Shown piece by piece: positions 8,439 to 16,378 of a stretch of 33,553 bases of DNA; the stretch's first letter is position 1, and every line of letters begins with the position of its first letter. This stretch comes from an uncultured Bacillaceae bacterium (lineage in GTDB: Bacteria > Bacillota > Bacilli > Bacillales > Cytobacillaceae), in contig CALKIU010000113.1 of NCBI GenBank assembly GCA_937995745.1, positions 1 through 33,553 on the forward strand, in the 5' to 3' direction. The notes under the pieces were generated by a model. The model worked only from the letters and a program-made list of their open reading frames with translations. It did not search any database and was not told the origin of the DNA. The position numbers and the translations under genes are program-made.

Positions 8439-10300
8439 TGAATGTACCCCCCTGTCAACGCGTAGATGACGACGAGCAAGGCCAAGCCGACGGCCGCAAC
8501 CGCACCGTACATTTGTGTTTGCCCGTTCTGCATCCACGAGCCGAGTGTGCTGAATACTTTAACGATTCCCGATATGAGGAATACCGCCCCGCCGACAATG
8601 TACACTTCCACGAAACGGACAACGCGGGACACAAAGAATGTAGCTTTTACAACCGTATATTGATAAAACTCGTCCACATAATATTTGTTGTACAAAATGT
8701 TATACAAAGCCGGCACTTTCGCCGTGAGCCAGTCGCGGCTGATCGAACGTTTGCCGTAAATGAGCCACGCCAACAGAATTCCTGCCAGCGAAATGGCGGT
8801 CACCACGTACATAATCCACGCCGGTCCTTCCACATGGGCCGGTCCCAACGCGGCATTGCCTTCCACGAGCCAATCGCCGAGGAACGTCCCAAACCAAGGC
8901 GTATTCATATATCCGGCAAAAATGGCCAAAAGCCCGAGAATGACCATCGGAACCGTCATGACAGCCGGTGACTCCTTGACTTCCTTCACTTCGCTGCGCG
9001 ACTCCCCGGCAAACACCATGAAGAAGAGACGGAACATGTAAAACGCCGTGAAGAACGCCGCAATGACAGCGAGCCAGAACAGGACGGTATGGCCGCTTGC
9101 CCATGTGGCGAGCAAAATTTCGTCCTTGCTGAAGAATCCGGACAAGAGCGGTACGCCGCTGATCGCCATCGTTCCGATTAAGAACAGCGGTCCGGTAAGC
9201 GGAAGCTTTTTCCACAAACCGCCCATTTTCTCGATGTTTTGTGTTGCCACGGCATGAATAACGCTTCCGGCCGCCAAGAACAAGAGCGCTTTAAAGAATG
9301 CGTGCGTCGTCAAGTGGAACACTCCGGCCACATAACCGGCAGAACCTAAAGCAAGCATCATGTAACCGAGCTGGCTGACGGTCGAATAAGCCAGCACCCG
9401 TTTAATATCCTTCTGGACAAGGCCGATGCTCGCCGCAAAGATGGCCGTAAATGCTCCGATGACGGCAACGGTCAACAACGCCGTCTCGCTTGCGGTAAAG
9501 AGCGGGAACAACGCTGCCACCAAGTACACACCGGCCGCAACCATCGTCGCCGCGTGAATCAATGCGGACACCGGCGTCGGACCTTCCATCGCGTCAGGCA
9601 ACCAGGAATGAAGCGGGAATTGGCCCGATTTTCCGACAGCTCCGATGAAGATGAGCAGAGCCGTTAACGTAATCATCCCGGAAGACAGTGTTCCCTCTTC
9701 CACGGCCCGGAAAATTTCGTCATACTCCAGGCTGCCGACTTGCCAGAAGAGGAGAATCATGCCGATGAGCAGCCCCACATCCCCGATTCTTGTCATGATA
9801 AAGGCCTTTTTGGCCGCGGCTTTCGCTTCTTCCTTATAGAACCAGAATCCGATCAACAGGAAGGAACCGAGTCCGACAAGCTCCCAGAAAATATACGTCT
9901 GGAGCAGGTTCGGGGACATGACGAGCCCCAACATGGCGAATGTGAACAGGCCAAGATAGGCATAAAATATATGGAATCTGTCGTCACCATGCATATATCC
10001 TTTTGAGTACGTATGCACCAAAAAGCTGACAAGTGATACGACGACTAACATCAATGCATTCAACGGATTGATTTCAAATCCCGCTGTCAGCTGCACATCC
10101 CCAATCGTCAGCCATACGGCTTCTGCTTTGTATGTCGGCGATTGCAAGCGGTCAACAAGCGCCACCACCGCAAAAACGAAGGACAAAAGCGTCATTGCAA
10201 TTCCGACGTAGGCGCTCGATTCTTTCAATTTTTTGCCGAATACAAGCAGCAACACGAATGAAGCCAGCGGAAAAAGCGGTATGATCCATGCAGTCTCCAT
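8432..10300 (-). CDS. nuoL: NADH-quinone oxidoreductase subunit L
   Basis: The most distal antiporter-like proton-pumping subunit of complex I, 622 residues with about 16 helices and the C-terminal lateral helix. The hallmark HSWLPDAMEGPTPVSAL and nearby HAATMVAAGVYL are present, as is KDIKRVLAYSTVSQLGYM. Length is normal for NuoL. The ATG at METAWIIPLF has AAAGGGG about 14 nt upstream. A 186-bp GC-rich spacer separates it from nuoK, which is long for an operon whose other genes mostly overlap. Its 3' end overlaps nuoM by 7 bp. Confidence 0.96.
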   Translation of the reverse strand: METAWIIPLFPLASFVLLLVFGKKLKESSAYVGIAMTLLSFVFAVVALVDRLQSPTYKAEAVWLTIGDVQLTAGFEINPLNALMLVVVSLVSFLVHTYSKGYMHGDDRFHIFYAYLGLFTFAMLGLVMSPNLLQTYIFWELVGLGSFLLIGFWFYKEEAKAAAKKAFIMTRIGDVGLLIGMILLFWQVGSLEYDEIFRAVEEGTLSSGMITLTALLIFIGAVGKSGQFPLHSWLPDAMEGPTPVSALIHAATMVAAGVYLVAALFPLFTASETALLTVAVIGAFTAIFAASIGLVQKDIKRVLAYSTVSQLGYMMLALGSAGYVAGVFHLTTHAFFKALLFLAAGSVIHAVATQNIEKMGGLWKKLPLTGPLFLIGTMAISGVPLLSGFFSKDEILLATWASGHTVLFWLAVIAAFFTAFYMFRLFFMVFAGESRSEVKEVKESPAVMTVPMVILGLLAIFAGYMNTPWFGTFLGDWLVEGNAALGPAHVEGPAWIMYVVTAISLAGILLAWLIYGKRSISRDWLTAKVPALYNILYNKYYVDEFYQYTVVKATFFVSRVVRFVEVYIVGGAVFLISGIVKVFSTLGSWMQNGQTQMYGAVAAVGLALLVVIYALTGGYIQW

Positions 10301-10486
10301 CTATATCACAAACCCCTTTTTTGAACGTGAAAAATTGTTTCTCACGCCTGTAAATTGACGACCGCCGTCGAGCGGTTCCATTCAGTTCACAAACCGCACC
10401 GGCCGCTGTCCGTTCTCCGCTTTTACCGGGACCGGCGCCGGGCTTGCGGCAGAACGACAACATCCGTGCAGTGGCTGTCCGGTTTT
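10301..10486. other. Expanded nuoK-nuoL intercistronic spacer
   Basis: This is a 186-bp non-coding insertion inside the nuo operon, rich in CCGG-type words (for example GGGACCGGCGCCGGGC). It holds no ribosome-bound reading frame and no terminator. Confidence 0.5.
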
Positions 10487-10798
10487 TTAAAATTCGTCTT
10501 TGATTGAATTGATGCGGTCTATGTTCACTGTCGCACGGTTTCTGTACAGTGCGATCAGGATGGCAATTCCAATTGCTACCTCTGCTGCGGCAATCGCCAT
10601 GCCGAAAATGGCGAACACTTGACCTGTGATCGACGGCATGATGCCGTATTTGCTGAATGCCACCAGGTTGACGTTTACGGCATTGAGCATCAGTTCAATG
10701 GAAATCAATACGACAATAATGTTTCTTTTTGTCAGCGCTCCGTAAAGCCCGATGGCGAAGAGAATGAGCGCCAAAGTCAGATAGCCTGAAATGGTCAC
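10487..10798 (-). CDS. nuoK: NADH-quinone oxidoreductase subunit K
   Basis: Small membrane subunit of complex I (homologue of MrpC), 103 residues with three transmembrane helices. The conserved segment IGLYGALTKRNIIVVLISIE and the buried Glu residues in helices 2 and 3 (ISIELMLNAVN and AAAEVAIGIAI), needed for proton coupling, are present. The start is GTG, overlapping the nuoJ stop as GTGA; AGGAGG lies about 12 nt upstream. It is translationally coupled to nuoJ. Confidence 0.95.
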   Translation of the reverse strand: MTISGYLTLALILFAIGLYGALTKRNIIVVLISIELMLNAVNVNLVAFSKYGIMPSITGQVFAIFGMAIAAAEVAIGIAILIALYRNRATVNIDRINSIKDEF

Positions 10799-11310
10799 TT
10801 GTCATCCGCCTCCTTATTGTCGTCTTTGCGCGCCAAGACGATCGCGCCGATTAACGCCACGAGGAGCACGACGGATGTCAGTTCAAACGGAATGATGTAT
10901 TTCGAATAAAGGGCGATTCCGATTTGTTCGGTGTTATTGGCATGAAGCGGCACTTGTTCCGCCCCGAAATCGAGATTGTAAATTCCGAGATAAAATGCGG
11001 CGGCAAAACCGAGAACTCCGAGAAGAGCCAGGATCTTTTTCCAGGTACTCTTTGGCTCGGTGTGCGTGGCTTTGTGCTTTGTCATCATGATGCCGAACAG
11101 CAGAATGATCGTGATGGAACCTGCGTACACAAGCACTTGGACGACTGCGACAAATTCCGCCGACAGCAAGACGTAAATGCCGGCCAGACTGAGAAATGTG
11201 AACACGAGCGCAACTACGCTGTGGATGATATTTTTAAAGTTTAAGAGAAGCACACCGCCCATGATGGCCACTAAAGCGAGCACCATAAACGCGATAAACT
11301 CTCCTGTCAT
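10795..11310 (-). CDS. nuoJ: NADH-quinone oxidoreductase subunit J
   Basis: Membrane subunit of complex I, 171 residues with five transmembrane helices and a polar C-terminus. The third helix, VQVLVYAGSITIILLFGIMM, carries the Tyr/Gly-rich pattern typical of NuoJ/ND6 (the VYAG pi-bulge region). The ATG overlaps the nuoI stop by 4 bp (ATGA), and the gene overlaps nuoK by 4 bp. This tight coupling is typical of nuo operons. Confidence 0.95.
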   Translation of the reverse strand: MTGEFIAFMVLALVAIMGGVLLLNFKNIIHSVVALVFTFLSLAGIYVLLSAEFVAVVQVLVYAGSITIILLFGIMMTKHKATHTEPKSTWKKILALLGVLGFAAAFYLGIYNLDFGAEQVPLHANNTEQIGIALYSKYIIPFELTSVVLLVALIGAIVLARKDDNKEADDK

Positions 11311-11732
11311 GGCTTATTCTCCTTCCGAACGTTCTCGTCATTTTCATTCAGCCATTGCAAGTCTTTGAACAGTTCGTCACGGCTGTAGGCCGCCAGTTCA
11401 AAATTATTCGTCATCACAATTGCCTCCGTGGGGCAAACTTCCGTACACAAATCGCACAAGATGCATAGTTCAAAGTTGATGTCATACGTATCGATGATTT
11501 TCTTTTTCACATTCGGATCAGGGTGCTTTTTGCCTGTCAGACTGATGCATTGCGTCGGGCAAATATTGGCGCACTGGTTACAAACAATGCACTTTTCCGG
11601 ATAAAATTTGTGTACGCCCCGGAACCGGTCAGGCAATTTGATCGGCTCATCCGGATAATTCGTCGTCGGCTTTTCCGTCGTTAAGTTTTTCAGGGTAAAC
11701 TTCAAACCTTTTAACAAACCAACTCCAAACAT
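11307..11732 (-). CDS. nuoI: NADH-quinone oxidoreductase subunit I (2 x 4Fe-4S ferredoxin-like)
   Basis: Peripheral arm subunit that carries clusters N6a and N6b and passes electrons toward NuoB. Two complete motifs are visible: CIVCNQCANICP (Cys 48, 51, 54, 58) and CILCDLCTEVCP (Cys 90, 93, 96, 100). The 141-residue length is normal. The ATG at MFGVGLLKG is preferred because GAGGGG lies 8 nt upstream; the GTG three codons earlier overlaps that ribosome binding site. A 157-bp spacer separates it from nuoH. It overlaps nuoJ by 4 bp. Confidence 0.96.
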   Translation of the reverse strand: MFGVGLLKGLKFTLKNLTTEKPTTNYPDEPIKLPDRFRGVHKFYPEKCIVCNQCANICPTQCISLTGKKHPDPNVKKKIIDTYDINFELCILCDLCTEVCPTEAIVMTNNFELAAYSRDELFKDLQWLNENDENVRKENKP

Positions 11733-11889
11733 GTATTTCACCCCTCAGGATTTAAATCGCTATCCACAAACTCCGCAGGCGGAAATGAACGCCGGCTTTC
11801 CGCCGTTTCCGCCTTCCCTGAAAAATCGCTCCATTCCCGCTGTCCGGATGCTTTTTCCAAGCTTTGCAGACCGGTAGATGGGGAGGTTT
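11733..11889. other. Expanded nuoH-nuoI spacer
   Basis: This is 157 bp of non-coding sequence in the middle of the nuo operon, with GGCGGAAATG/CGCCGTTTCCGCC-like inverted words. No terminator T run and no ribosome binding site other than that of nuoI are seen. Confidence 0.4.
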
Positions 11890-12903
11890 TTAGAATAATT
11901 GAATCAATTCCTTGGCAATCGCCGTCAGGAAAATGTTGGCCAGCGCCACCGGAAGCAGCACTTTCCAGGCGAATTCCATCAAATGGTCCGGACGGACGCG
12001 CGGCCATGTTGCCCGTACCCAGCTCAAACCGAAGACGAGAATGGCAAACTTGAGGCCGAACCATACGGCTCCCGGAATGAAATCAAGGAACGGGAACAAC
12101 GGCTGCCAGCCTCCAAAGAACAGGACAACGGCCAAGGCTGACATGGCAAACGCATAAATGTATTCGGCGAGATAGAACATCGCCCAGCGGAATCCGCCGT
12201 ACTCCGTCTGGAATCCGGCGACCAGTTCGTTTTCCGATTCCGGCAAGTCGAAGGGCACACGGTTCAGTTCGGCATAAGCGGCAATGGAAAAGACGATAAA
12301 CGCAATCGGCTGGGTGAATACGAACCAAACTTTTTCCTGTGCCTCGACGATATCGATTAAATTCATGCTGCCTGTCAACAGCACGATCCCCAATACGGAC
12401 ATGACGAGCGGGATTTCATAAGATACCATTTGCGCCGCGGCGCGCGCCCCGCCCAACAGGGAGTATTTGTTGTTGGACGCCCAGCCGCCGAGCAGCAAGC
12501 CCAAAGTGGTAATTCCCGCAATCCCAAAGTAATAAAGAAGGCCGATGCCGATGTCGGCAAAATGAAAATGTTCCGTAAAAGGCAGGACGGCCAAGACCAT
12601 CACGGCCGGCACAATGGCAAAACCCGGCGCCAAAATAAACAGCTTTTTATCGGCTTTGTCCGGGATGGTATCTTCTTTTACGAGCAATTTTAAAATGTCG
12701 GCAAACGTCTGCAGCAATCCGAGACGTCCCCCGACCCGGTTCGGGCCGTATCTGGACTGCATGAAGCCGAGCACTTTCCGCTCAGCCAAAATCACATACG
12801 TAACGAACCCCAACACGATGAGAAGCAGGGCAACGGCTTGAATGAAGAAAATCAAAAAGTTCACCGGACCGGGCTGGGAAGCCAGAAGTTCCTGCATCAT
12901 CAT
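11890..12903 (-). CDS. nuoH: NADH-quinone oxidoreductase subunit H
   Basis: Membrane subunit of complex I that forms the quinone chamber with NuoB and NuoD; 337 residues and eight helices. Conserved elements include ERKVLGFMQSRYGPNRVG near the N-terminus and AELNRVPFDLPESENELVAG in the large cytoplasmic loop, whose acidic residues line the quinone/proton path. The first of three consecutive ATG codons is used here; it overlaps the nuoD stop as ATGA, and GGGAGG precedes it. The second or third ATG is also possible. Confidence 0.95.
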   Translation of the reverse strand: MMMQELLASQPGPVNFLIFFIQAVALLLIVLGFVTYVILAERKVLGFMQSRYGPNRVGGRLGLLQTFADILKLLVKEDTIPDKADKKLFILAPGFAIVPAVMVLAVLPFTEHFHFADIGIGLLYYFGIAGITTLGLLLGGWASNNKYSLLGGARAAAQMVSYEIPLVMSVLGIVLLTGSMNLIDIVEAQEKVWFVFTQPIAFIVFSIAAYAELNRVPFDLPESENELVAGFQTEYGGFRWAMFYLAEYIYAFAMSALAVVLFFGGWQPLFPFLDFIPGAVWFGLKFAILVFGLSWVRATWPRVRPDHLMEFAWKVLLPVALANIFLTAIAKELIQLF

Positions 12904-14000
12904 CCATCAACCTCCCCGAGAATAATGTCAACCGCTGCCAGGATCGGGATTAAGTTGGAAATGTTTTCTCCGACTAGAATTTTCGGAAGAATCTGTAAGT
13001 TGTAGAAGGACGGTCTCCTGAATTTCACCCGGTAAGGTTTGTTTTTGCCTTCGCTGTAGATGTAACAGCCGATTTCGCCTTTGGGTGACTCAATCCGGAC
13101 GTAAACTTCCCCTTTGGGCGGTTTGATGACCCTCGGAACTTTCGCCATAATCGGACCGTCTTTCGGCATTTGCTCGATCGCTTGTTCAATAATGCGCAAG
13201 GACTGCTCAATTTCCCTTGTGCGCACCAAATATCTGGCCCACACGTCGCCGCTTTGTTCCGTTACGATGTCGAAATCAAACCGGTCATAAACGGAATACG
13301 GCTCGTTTTTGCGCAAATCCCATTCCACGCCTGTGCAGCGCAAGTTCGGACCGCTCAGGGAATATTGCAGGGCTTCCTCTGCCGTATATGTGCCGACGCC
13401 CTTCATCCGGCTTTGGAAGATTTCATTTCCCGTCGCCAGTTCATCGTAAGTTTTTAACTGTTCGCGCATGTACGGAACAAACTCTTTCACTTTTTCAATC
13501 CATCCCGGAGGGGCATCCCATTTGACGCCGCCGATGCGCATGTAGTTAAAGGTCATGCGCGCTCCGGACAATTCATTGAGGAGATTGAGGACGACTTCCC
13601 GCTCGCGGAATGCGACCAGATACGGAGTGGTTGCTCCGAAGTCAAGCAGGAACGTCCCCCAAAACACAAGATGGCTGGCAATGCGGTTCAATTCCATCGC
13701 CAGTACCCGCAAGTATTCCGCCCGTTCCGGAACTTCAATGCCCATCAGTGTTTCAACCGCGTGAACAAACACATAGTTGTTCGTCATCCCCGACACATAG
13801 TCCATCCGGTCCGTGTAAGGGATGATTTGTGTATATTGAAGGTCTTCCGCCAGCTTTTCCGTCCCGCGGTGAAGGTAACCGATCACCGGTTCTGCCTTTG
13901 TGATGATTTCTCCGTCTATCGTTAAAAGGACCCTGAACACACCGTGCGTACTGGGGTGGTGAGGTCCTATATTGATTTGCATTTCCTCTGTTCGCAGCAT
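12900..14000 (-). CDS. nuoD: NADH-quinone oxidoreductase subunit D
   Basis: The 49-kDa-type subunit of the peripheral arm, which helps form the quinone-binding site; 366 residues, normal for the unfused form. Signatures seen are INIGPHHPSTHGVFR near the N-terminus with the quinone-site His, IGYLHRGTEKL, and the C-terminal VDIILGEVDG. The ATG has GGAGGAG upstream inside the nuoC end, 2 bp after the nuoC stop. The gene overlaps nuoH by 4 bp. Confidence 0.96.
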   Translation of the reverse strand: MLRTEEMQINIGPHHPSTHGVFRVLLTIDGEIITKAEPVIGYLHRGTEKLAEDLQYTQIIPYTDRMDYVSGMTNNYVFVHAVETLMGIEVPERAEYLRVLAMELNRIASHLVFWGTFLLDFGATTPYLVAFREREVVLNLLNELSGARMTFNYMRIGGVKWDAPPGWIEKVKEFVPYMREQLKTYDELATGNEIFQSRMKGVGTYTAEEALQYSLSGPNLRCTGVEWDLRKNEPYSVYDRFDFDIVTEQSGDVWARYLVRTREIEQSLRIIEQAIEQMPKDGPIMAKVPRVIKPPKGEVYVRIESPKGEIGCYIYSEGKNKPYRVKFRRPSFYNLQILPKILVGENISNLIPILAAVDIILGEVDG

Positions 14001-14002
14001 AG

Positions 14003-14899
14003 TTACTCCTCCACATCATACGGTTTATAATCTTTGCGCAGCGGATAACCGACCCAGTCTTCTCCCAGTAAGATGCGGCGCAAATTCGGATGGTTTTCGA
14101 ACTTGATTCCCAATAGATCGTACGCTTCGCACTCCGGCCATTCGGCTCCGGCCCACAGAGGCGCCAGGGAATCAATCACCGGCTCATCCCGGTCCAGTTT
14201 GACCTTCAATGCGACCGACTGCTTGTTTTTGAAAGAATACAAGTGCACATAGACTTCCATGTGGGTCATGAAGTCCGTTCCGTGCAGTTCCGACAAATAA
14301 TCGAAGCCGAGCTGTTCGTTGTACTTTAAAAATTCCGCCACCCGGTAGTACTGGTCCCGTTTGACAACGAGGGTGGGAACATCTTTGGATTGTCTGTTAA
14401 TATAGTAATCTTCCAAAACTTCTTTGCCGAGATGTTCCCCGATCACCTTGACGTACTTGTCGAGGTACGGCTGGTTCGGTGACGGCTTCTCTTCCTCTTC
14501 GGCAGCGTCCTTTTTGGCGGCCTGGGCTTTCGCCTTCGCGGCGGCAGCGGCTTTTGCTTTGGCCGCAGCGGCTGCTTTTGCTTTGGCGGCGGCGGCTGCT
14601 TTCGCTTTGGCGGCCGCGTCAGCTTTGGCGCCAGCCGGTTCGCCGGCCTTCGCTTGGGCATCGGCCCTTTCCTTAGCTTTTGCTTCCTGCGTACGGTCTG
14701 CGCCGCTCTTTTCCGCCCCGGCAGAGGCTGTGGCTTCGCCGGCTTGTTCCGTCTTTTCTTTTGCAACAGCCGTTTCTTCAGCCGCCCGGGCTTTCGCGAC
14801 AGCGGCTGAATCCTTTTTTTCTTCCGGCGCGGAATTTGAAACCGCTTTCTGATCCGCGTCACCTTTTAGCTGGTTCATGTCTTTTTTTTCATCCATCAT
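14003..14899 (-). CDS. nuoC: NADH-quinone oxidoreductase subunit C with Ala/Lys-rich N-terminal tail
   Basis: The 30-kDa-type subunit of the peripheral arm. The folded NuoC domain spans about residues 140-298 and ends in the signature AYDLLGIKFENHPNLRRIL and GYPLRKDY. Before it lies a tail of about 138 residues, almost entirely Ala, Lys, Glu and Asp, with about four near-identical 8-residue AAAKAKAA repeats at residues 95-128. NuoC without a tail is about 160-200 residues. The ATG directly follows the nuoB TAG with AGAAGGTG upstream, so the tail is translated. It is probably helical or disordered and may replace contacts of the missing NuoE/F/G module, which is inference. Confidence 0.94.
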   Translation of the reverse strand: MMDEKKDMNQLKGDADQKAVSNSAPEEKKDSAAVAKARAAEETAVAKEKTEQAGEATASAGAEKSGADRTQEAKAKERADAQAKAGEPAGAKADAAAKAKAAAAAKAKAAAAAKAKAAAAAKAKAQAAKKDAAEEEEKPSPNQPYLDKYVKVIGEHLGKEVLEDYYINRQSKDVPTLVVKRDQYYRVAEFLKYNEQLGFDYLSELHGTDFMTHMEVYVHLYSFKNKQSVALKVKLDRDEPVIDSLAPLWAGAEWPECEAYDLLGIKFENHPNLRRILLGEDWVGYPLRKDYKPYDVEE

Positions 14900-15421
14900 C
14901 TAGCGCACCTTCTTCCCGGTTTTGGCCTCGTACCTGATTTTTTCTTTTAATTTATTGATGCCGTAGATCAGCGCGGCCGGATTCGGCGGACAACCCGGTA
15001 TATAAACGTCAACCGGAATGATTTGGTCCACTCCTTTGACAACGGAATATGAATTGACGTACGGACCTCCCGCCACAGCGCAAGATCCCATGGCAATGAC
15101 CCATTTCGGTTCGGCCATTTGGTCATACAGTCTTCTGACAATCGGCGCCATTTTTTTCGTGACGGTGCCGGACACGATCATTAAATCCGACTGGCGCGGA
15201 GAGTTCCGGTAGAACGTTCCGAATCTCTCGAGGTCAAAATGTGTATTGGAAGCGCTCATCATTTCTATGGCGCAGCAGGCAAGACCAAAAGTCAAGGGCC
15301 AAAGAGAATTACTACGTGCCCAACCTTTCAACGTTTCAAAGGTTGTTAATATGACATTCCTTTTGACTTCCTCCAGCTCTTGAGGGCTGATGTCCTTGAT
15401 GTCTTCCAATTTTAAATCCAT
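14900..15421 (-). CDS. nuoB: NADH-quinone oxidoreductase subunit B
   Basis: Peripheral-arm subunit holding the terminal cluster N2, which reduces quinone. The cluster ligands are visible as the tandem Cys in FGLACCAIEMM, the Cys in MGSCAVAGGPY and the Cys in YIPGCPPNPAAL. The length is 173 residues from the ATG at MDLKLED, which has AGAAGGTG about 6 nt upstream; an in-frame TTG seven codons earlier is less likely. The start overlaps the nuoA stop by 10 bp, and the stop abuts nuoC. Confidence 0.96.
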   Translation of the reverse strand: MDLKLEDIKDISPQELEEVKRNVILTTFETLKGWARSNSLWPLTFGLACCAIEMMSASNTHFDLERFGTFYRNSPRQSDLMIVSGTVTKKMAPIVRRLYDQMAEPKWVIAMGSCAVAGGPYVNSYSVVKGVDQIIPVDVYIPGCPPNPAALIYGINKLKEKIRYEAKTGKKVR

Positions 15422-15786
15422 TTTAACACCTTCTTTTTCCAAGCGTAGATGAGTCCGACAAGGAGCATGAACACGAAGATGAGCATCTCAATCAGCGCAA
15501 AAATCCCCAGTTTATCATAGGCGACAGCCCACGGATATAAAAACACCGTTTCTATATCAAAAATGACAAACATGAGGGCAAACATATAGTATCGGACGTT
15601 AAACTGTACTCTGGCATCGTCAATCGGTTCGTTTCCACTTTCATATGTTGTATATTTGGCTTTGCTCGGTTTATGCGGGCGCAAGAGTCTCGCGAGGAAA
15701 AGCGCCACAACCGGCAACAAAATTCCTAACAGCAAGAACGCAAGAACGATCAGGTAGTTATTCTGATATATATGAAGAACGTCCAT
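15412..15786 (-). CDS. nuoA: NADH-quinone oxidoreductase subunit A
   Basis: First gene of the nuo operon; small membrane subunit with three helices, 124 residues. The conserved loop YESGNEPIDDARVQFNVRYY and the acidic FDIETVFLYPWA are present. The ATG at MDVLHIYQ is chosen: GGAGGGGGAGG is just upstream, the length is normal, and the longer frame would run through the proximal promoter at 15842-15870. The leader from that promoter is about 50 nt. Confidence 0.96.
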   Translation of the reverse strand: MDVLHIYQNNYLIVLAFLLLGILLPVVALFLARLLRPHKPSKAKYTTYESGNEPIDDARVQFNVRYYMFALMFVIFDIETVFLYPWAVAYDKLGIFALIEMLIFVFMLLVGLIYAWKKKVLKWI

Positions 15787-15841
15787 GCCTCCCCCTCCAT
15801 CTTCAAAAATATTCAAAAGATTCCTTCTTGTAACCGAATCC

Positions 15842-15870
15842 ATTATAACATTGTTACAAATTTGTGTCGA
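15842..15870 (-). promoter_or_regulatory. nuoA: Proximal sigma-A promoter of the nuo operon (P1)
   Basis: On the minus strand TCGACA (15865-15870) and TATAAT (15842-15847) are separated by exactly 17 bp, giving 5/6 and 6/6 matches to the consensus. Transcription would begin about 50 nt before the nuoA ATG. Confidence 0.8.
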
Positions 15871-15875
15871 CAAAT

Positions 15876-15904
15876 ATTCTACTATTTTTACAAATTGGTG
15901 ACAA
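15876..15904 (-). promoter_or_regulatory. nuoA: Distal sigma-A promoter of the nuo operon (P2)
   Basis: On the minus strand TTGTCA (15899-15904) and TAGAAT (15876-15881) are separated by exactly 17 bp, 5/6 matches at both hexamers. It lies 34 bp upstream of P1, giving a tandem promoter arrangement. Confidence 0.6.
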
Positions 15905-15934
15905 CAAGAATGCTCGATTTTTTACTTATGTTCA

Positions 15935-15958
15935 AAAACCTTGATATATCAAGGTTTT
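15935..15958. promoter_or_regulatory. Perfect 24-bp palindrome upstream of nuo promoters
   Basis: The half-site AAAACCTTGATA is followed immediately by its exact complement, with no spacer. It sits 31 bp upstream of the P2 -35 element and abuts the block shared with the atp operon. A dimeric regulator could bind here; a zero-loop palindrome is less suited to be an RNA hairpin. No known operator consensus was recognised. Confidence 0.6.
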
Positions 15959-15980
15959 GCTAGAATAGTATGTCACAATT
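15956..15980. promoter_or_regulatory. Block shared with the atp upstream region (nuo copy)
   Basis: This 25-bp block matches 24776-24800 at 22 of 25 positions; both begin TTTGCTAGAATA and end ACAATT. Read on the plus strand it contains an extended -10-like TGCTAGAAT; read toward nuo it may be an activator or repressor site. Confidence 0.6.
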
Positions 15981-16355
15981 ATGATAAAAAAGTGGGATTT
16001 GTGTCCGATTCATTTTAAGACTAAAGTGTGAAAAATTTTACTCAACTTAACGGATAAGATAATCAAAACGTGAAAAAATTGTGTGGTGCTTTTTAGTTTG
16101 CAAGAACAAGAGAGATACAGTGCGTAAAGGTTGTAATATGTGGAAATGTGCCAGTTTGTCCTGCCAATCTGGCAATCTCCCATTATTCCGGCTTGTTTCA
16201 CCGGGCACGGAATACGTGGGCGAACCTGGAAAATTTCCGGATGAACGAACATTTGCACCGCAAGAGAAGAAAATTGAGGAAATACCCTTATTGACGGGGT
16301 AAGGCAGGAGGAGCGGCGGCAAGGAAAGAGGAAGGATCCGGTGCCCGGAGGCAAG

Positions 16356-16378
16356 AAGGCTATGTCGATGCCTTTTTT
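16356..16378 (+). terminator. Weak plus-strand terminator-like hairpin
   Basis: AAGGC (16356-16360) pairs with GCCTT (16370-16374), followed by further T residues. It lies about 400 bp downstream of the outward-facing TGCTAGAAT element. The rest of 15981-16950 shows no gene: open frames have no ribosome binding site and no family resemblance. Confidence 0.25.

Noticed and set aside
14424..14852. Ala/Phe-rich plus-strand frame opposite nuoC
   Set aside because: It is the complement of the repetitive AAAKAKAA coding sequence; there is no ribosome binding site and the nuoC frame is clearly the real one.
15787..15873. Longer nuoA start adding 29 residues
   Set aside because: It would read through the P1 promoter -10 (15842-15847), lacks a ribosome binding site, and makes the protein longer than the family norm.
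15956..15980. Rex or Fnr operator in the shared block
   Set aside because: Only a TTGTGA-like half-site is present in the nuo copy, and the atp copy has TTGTCA; neither has the required inverted partner.
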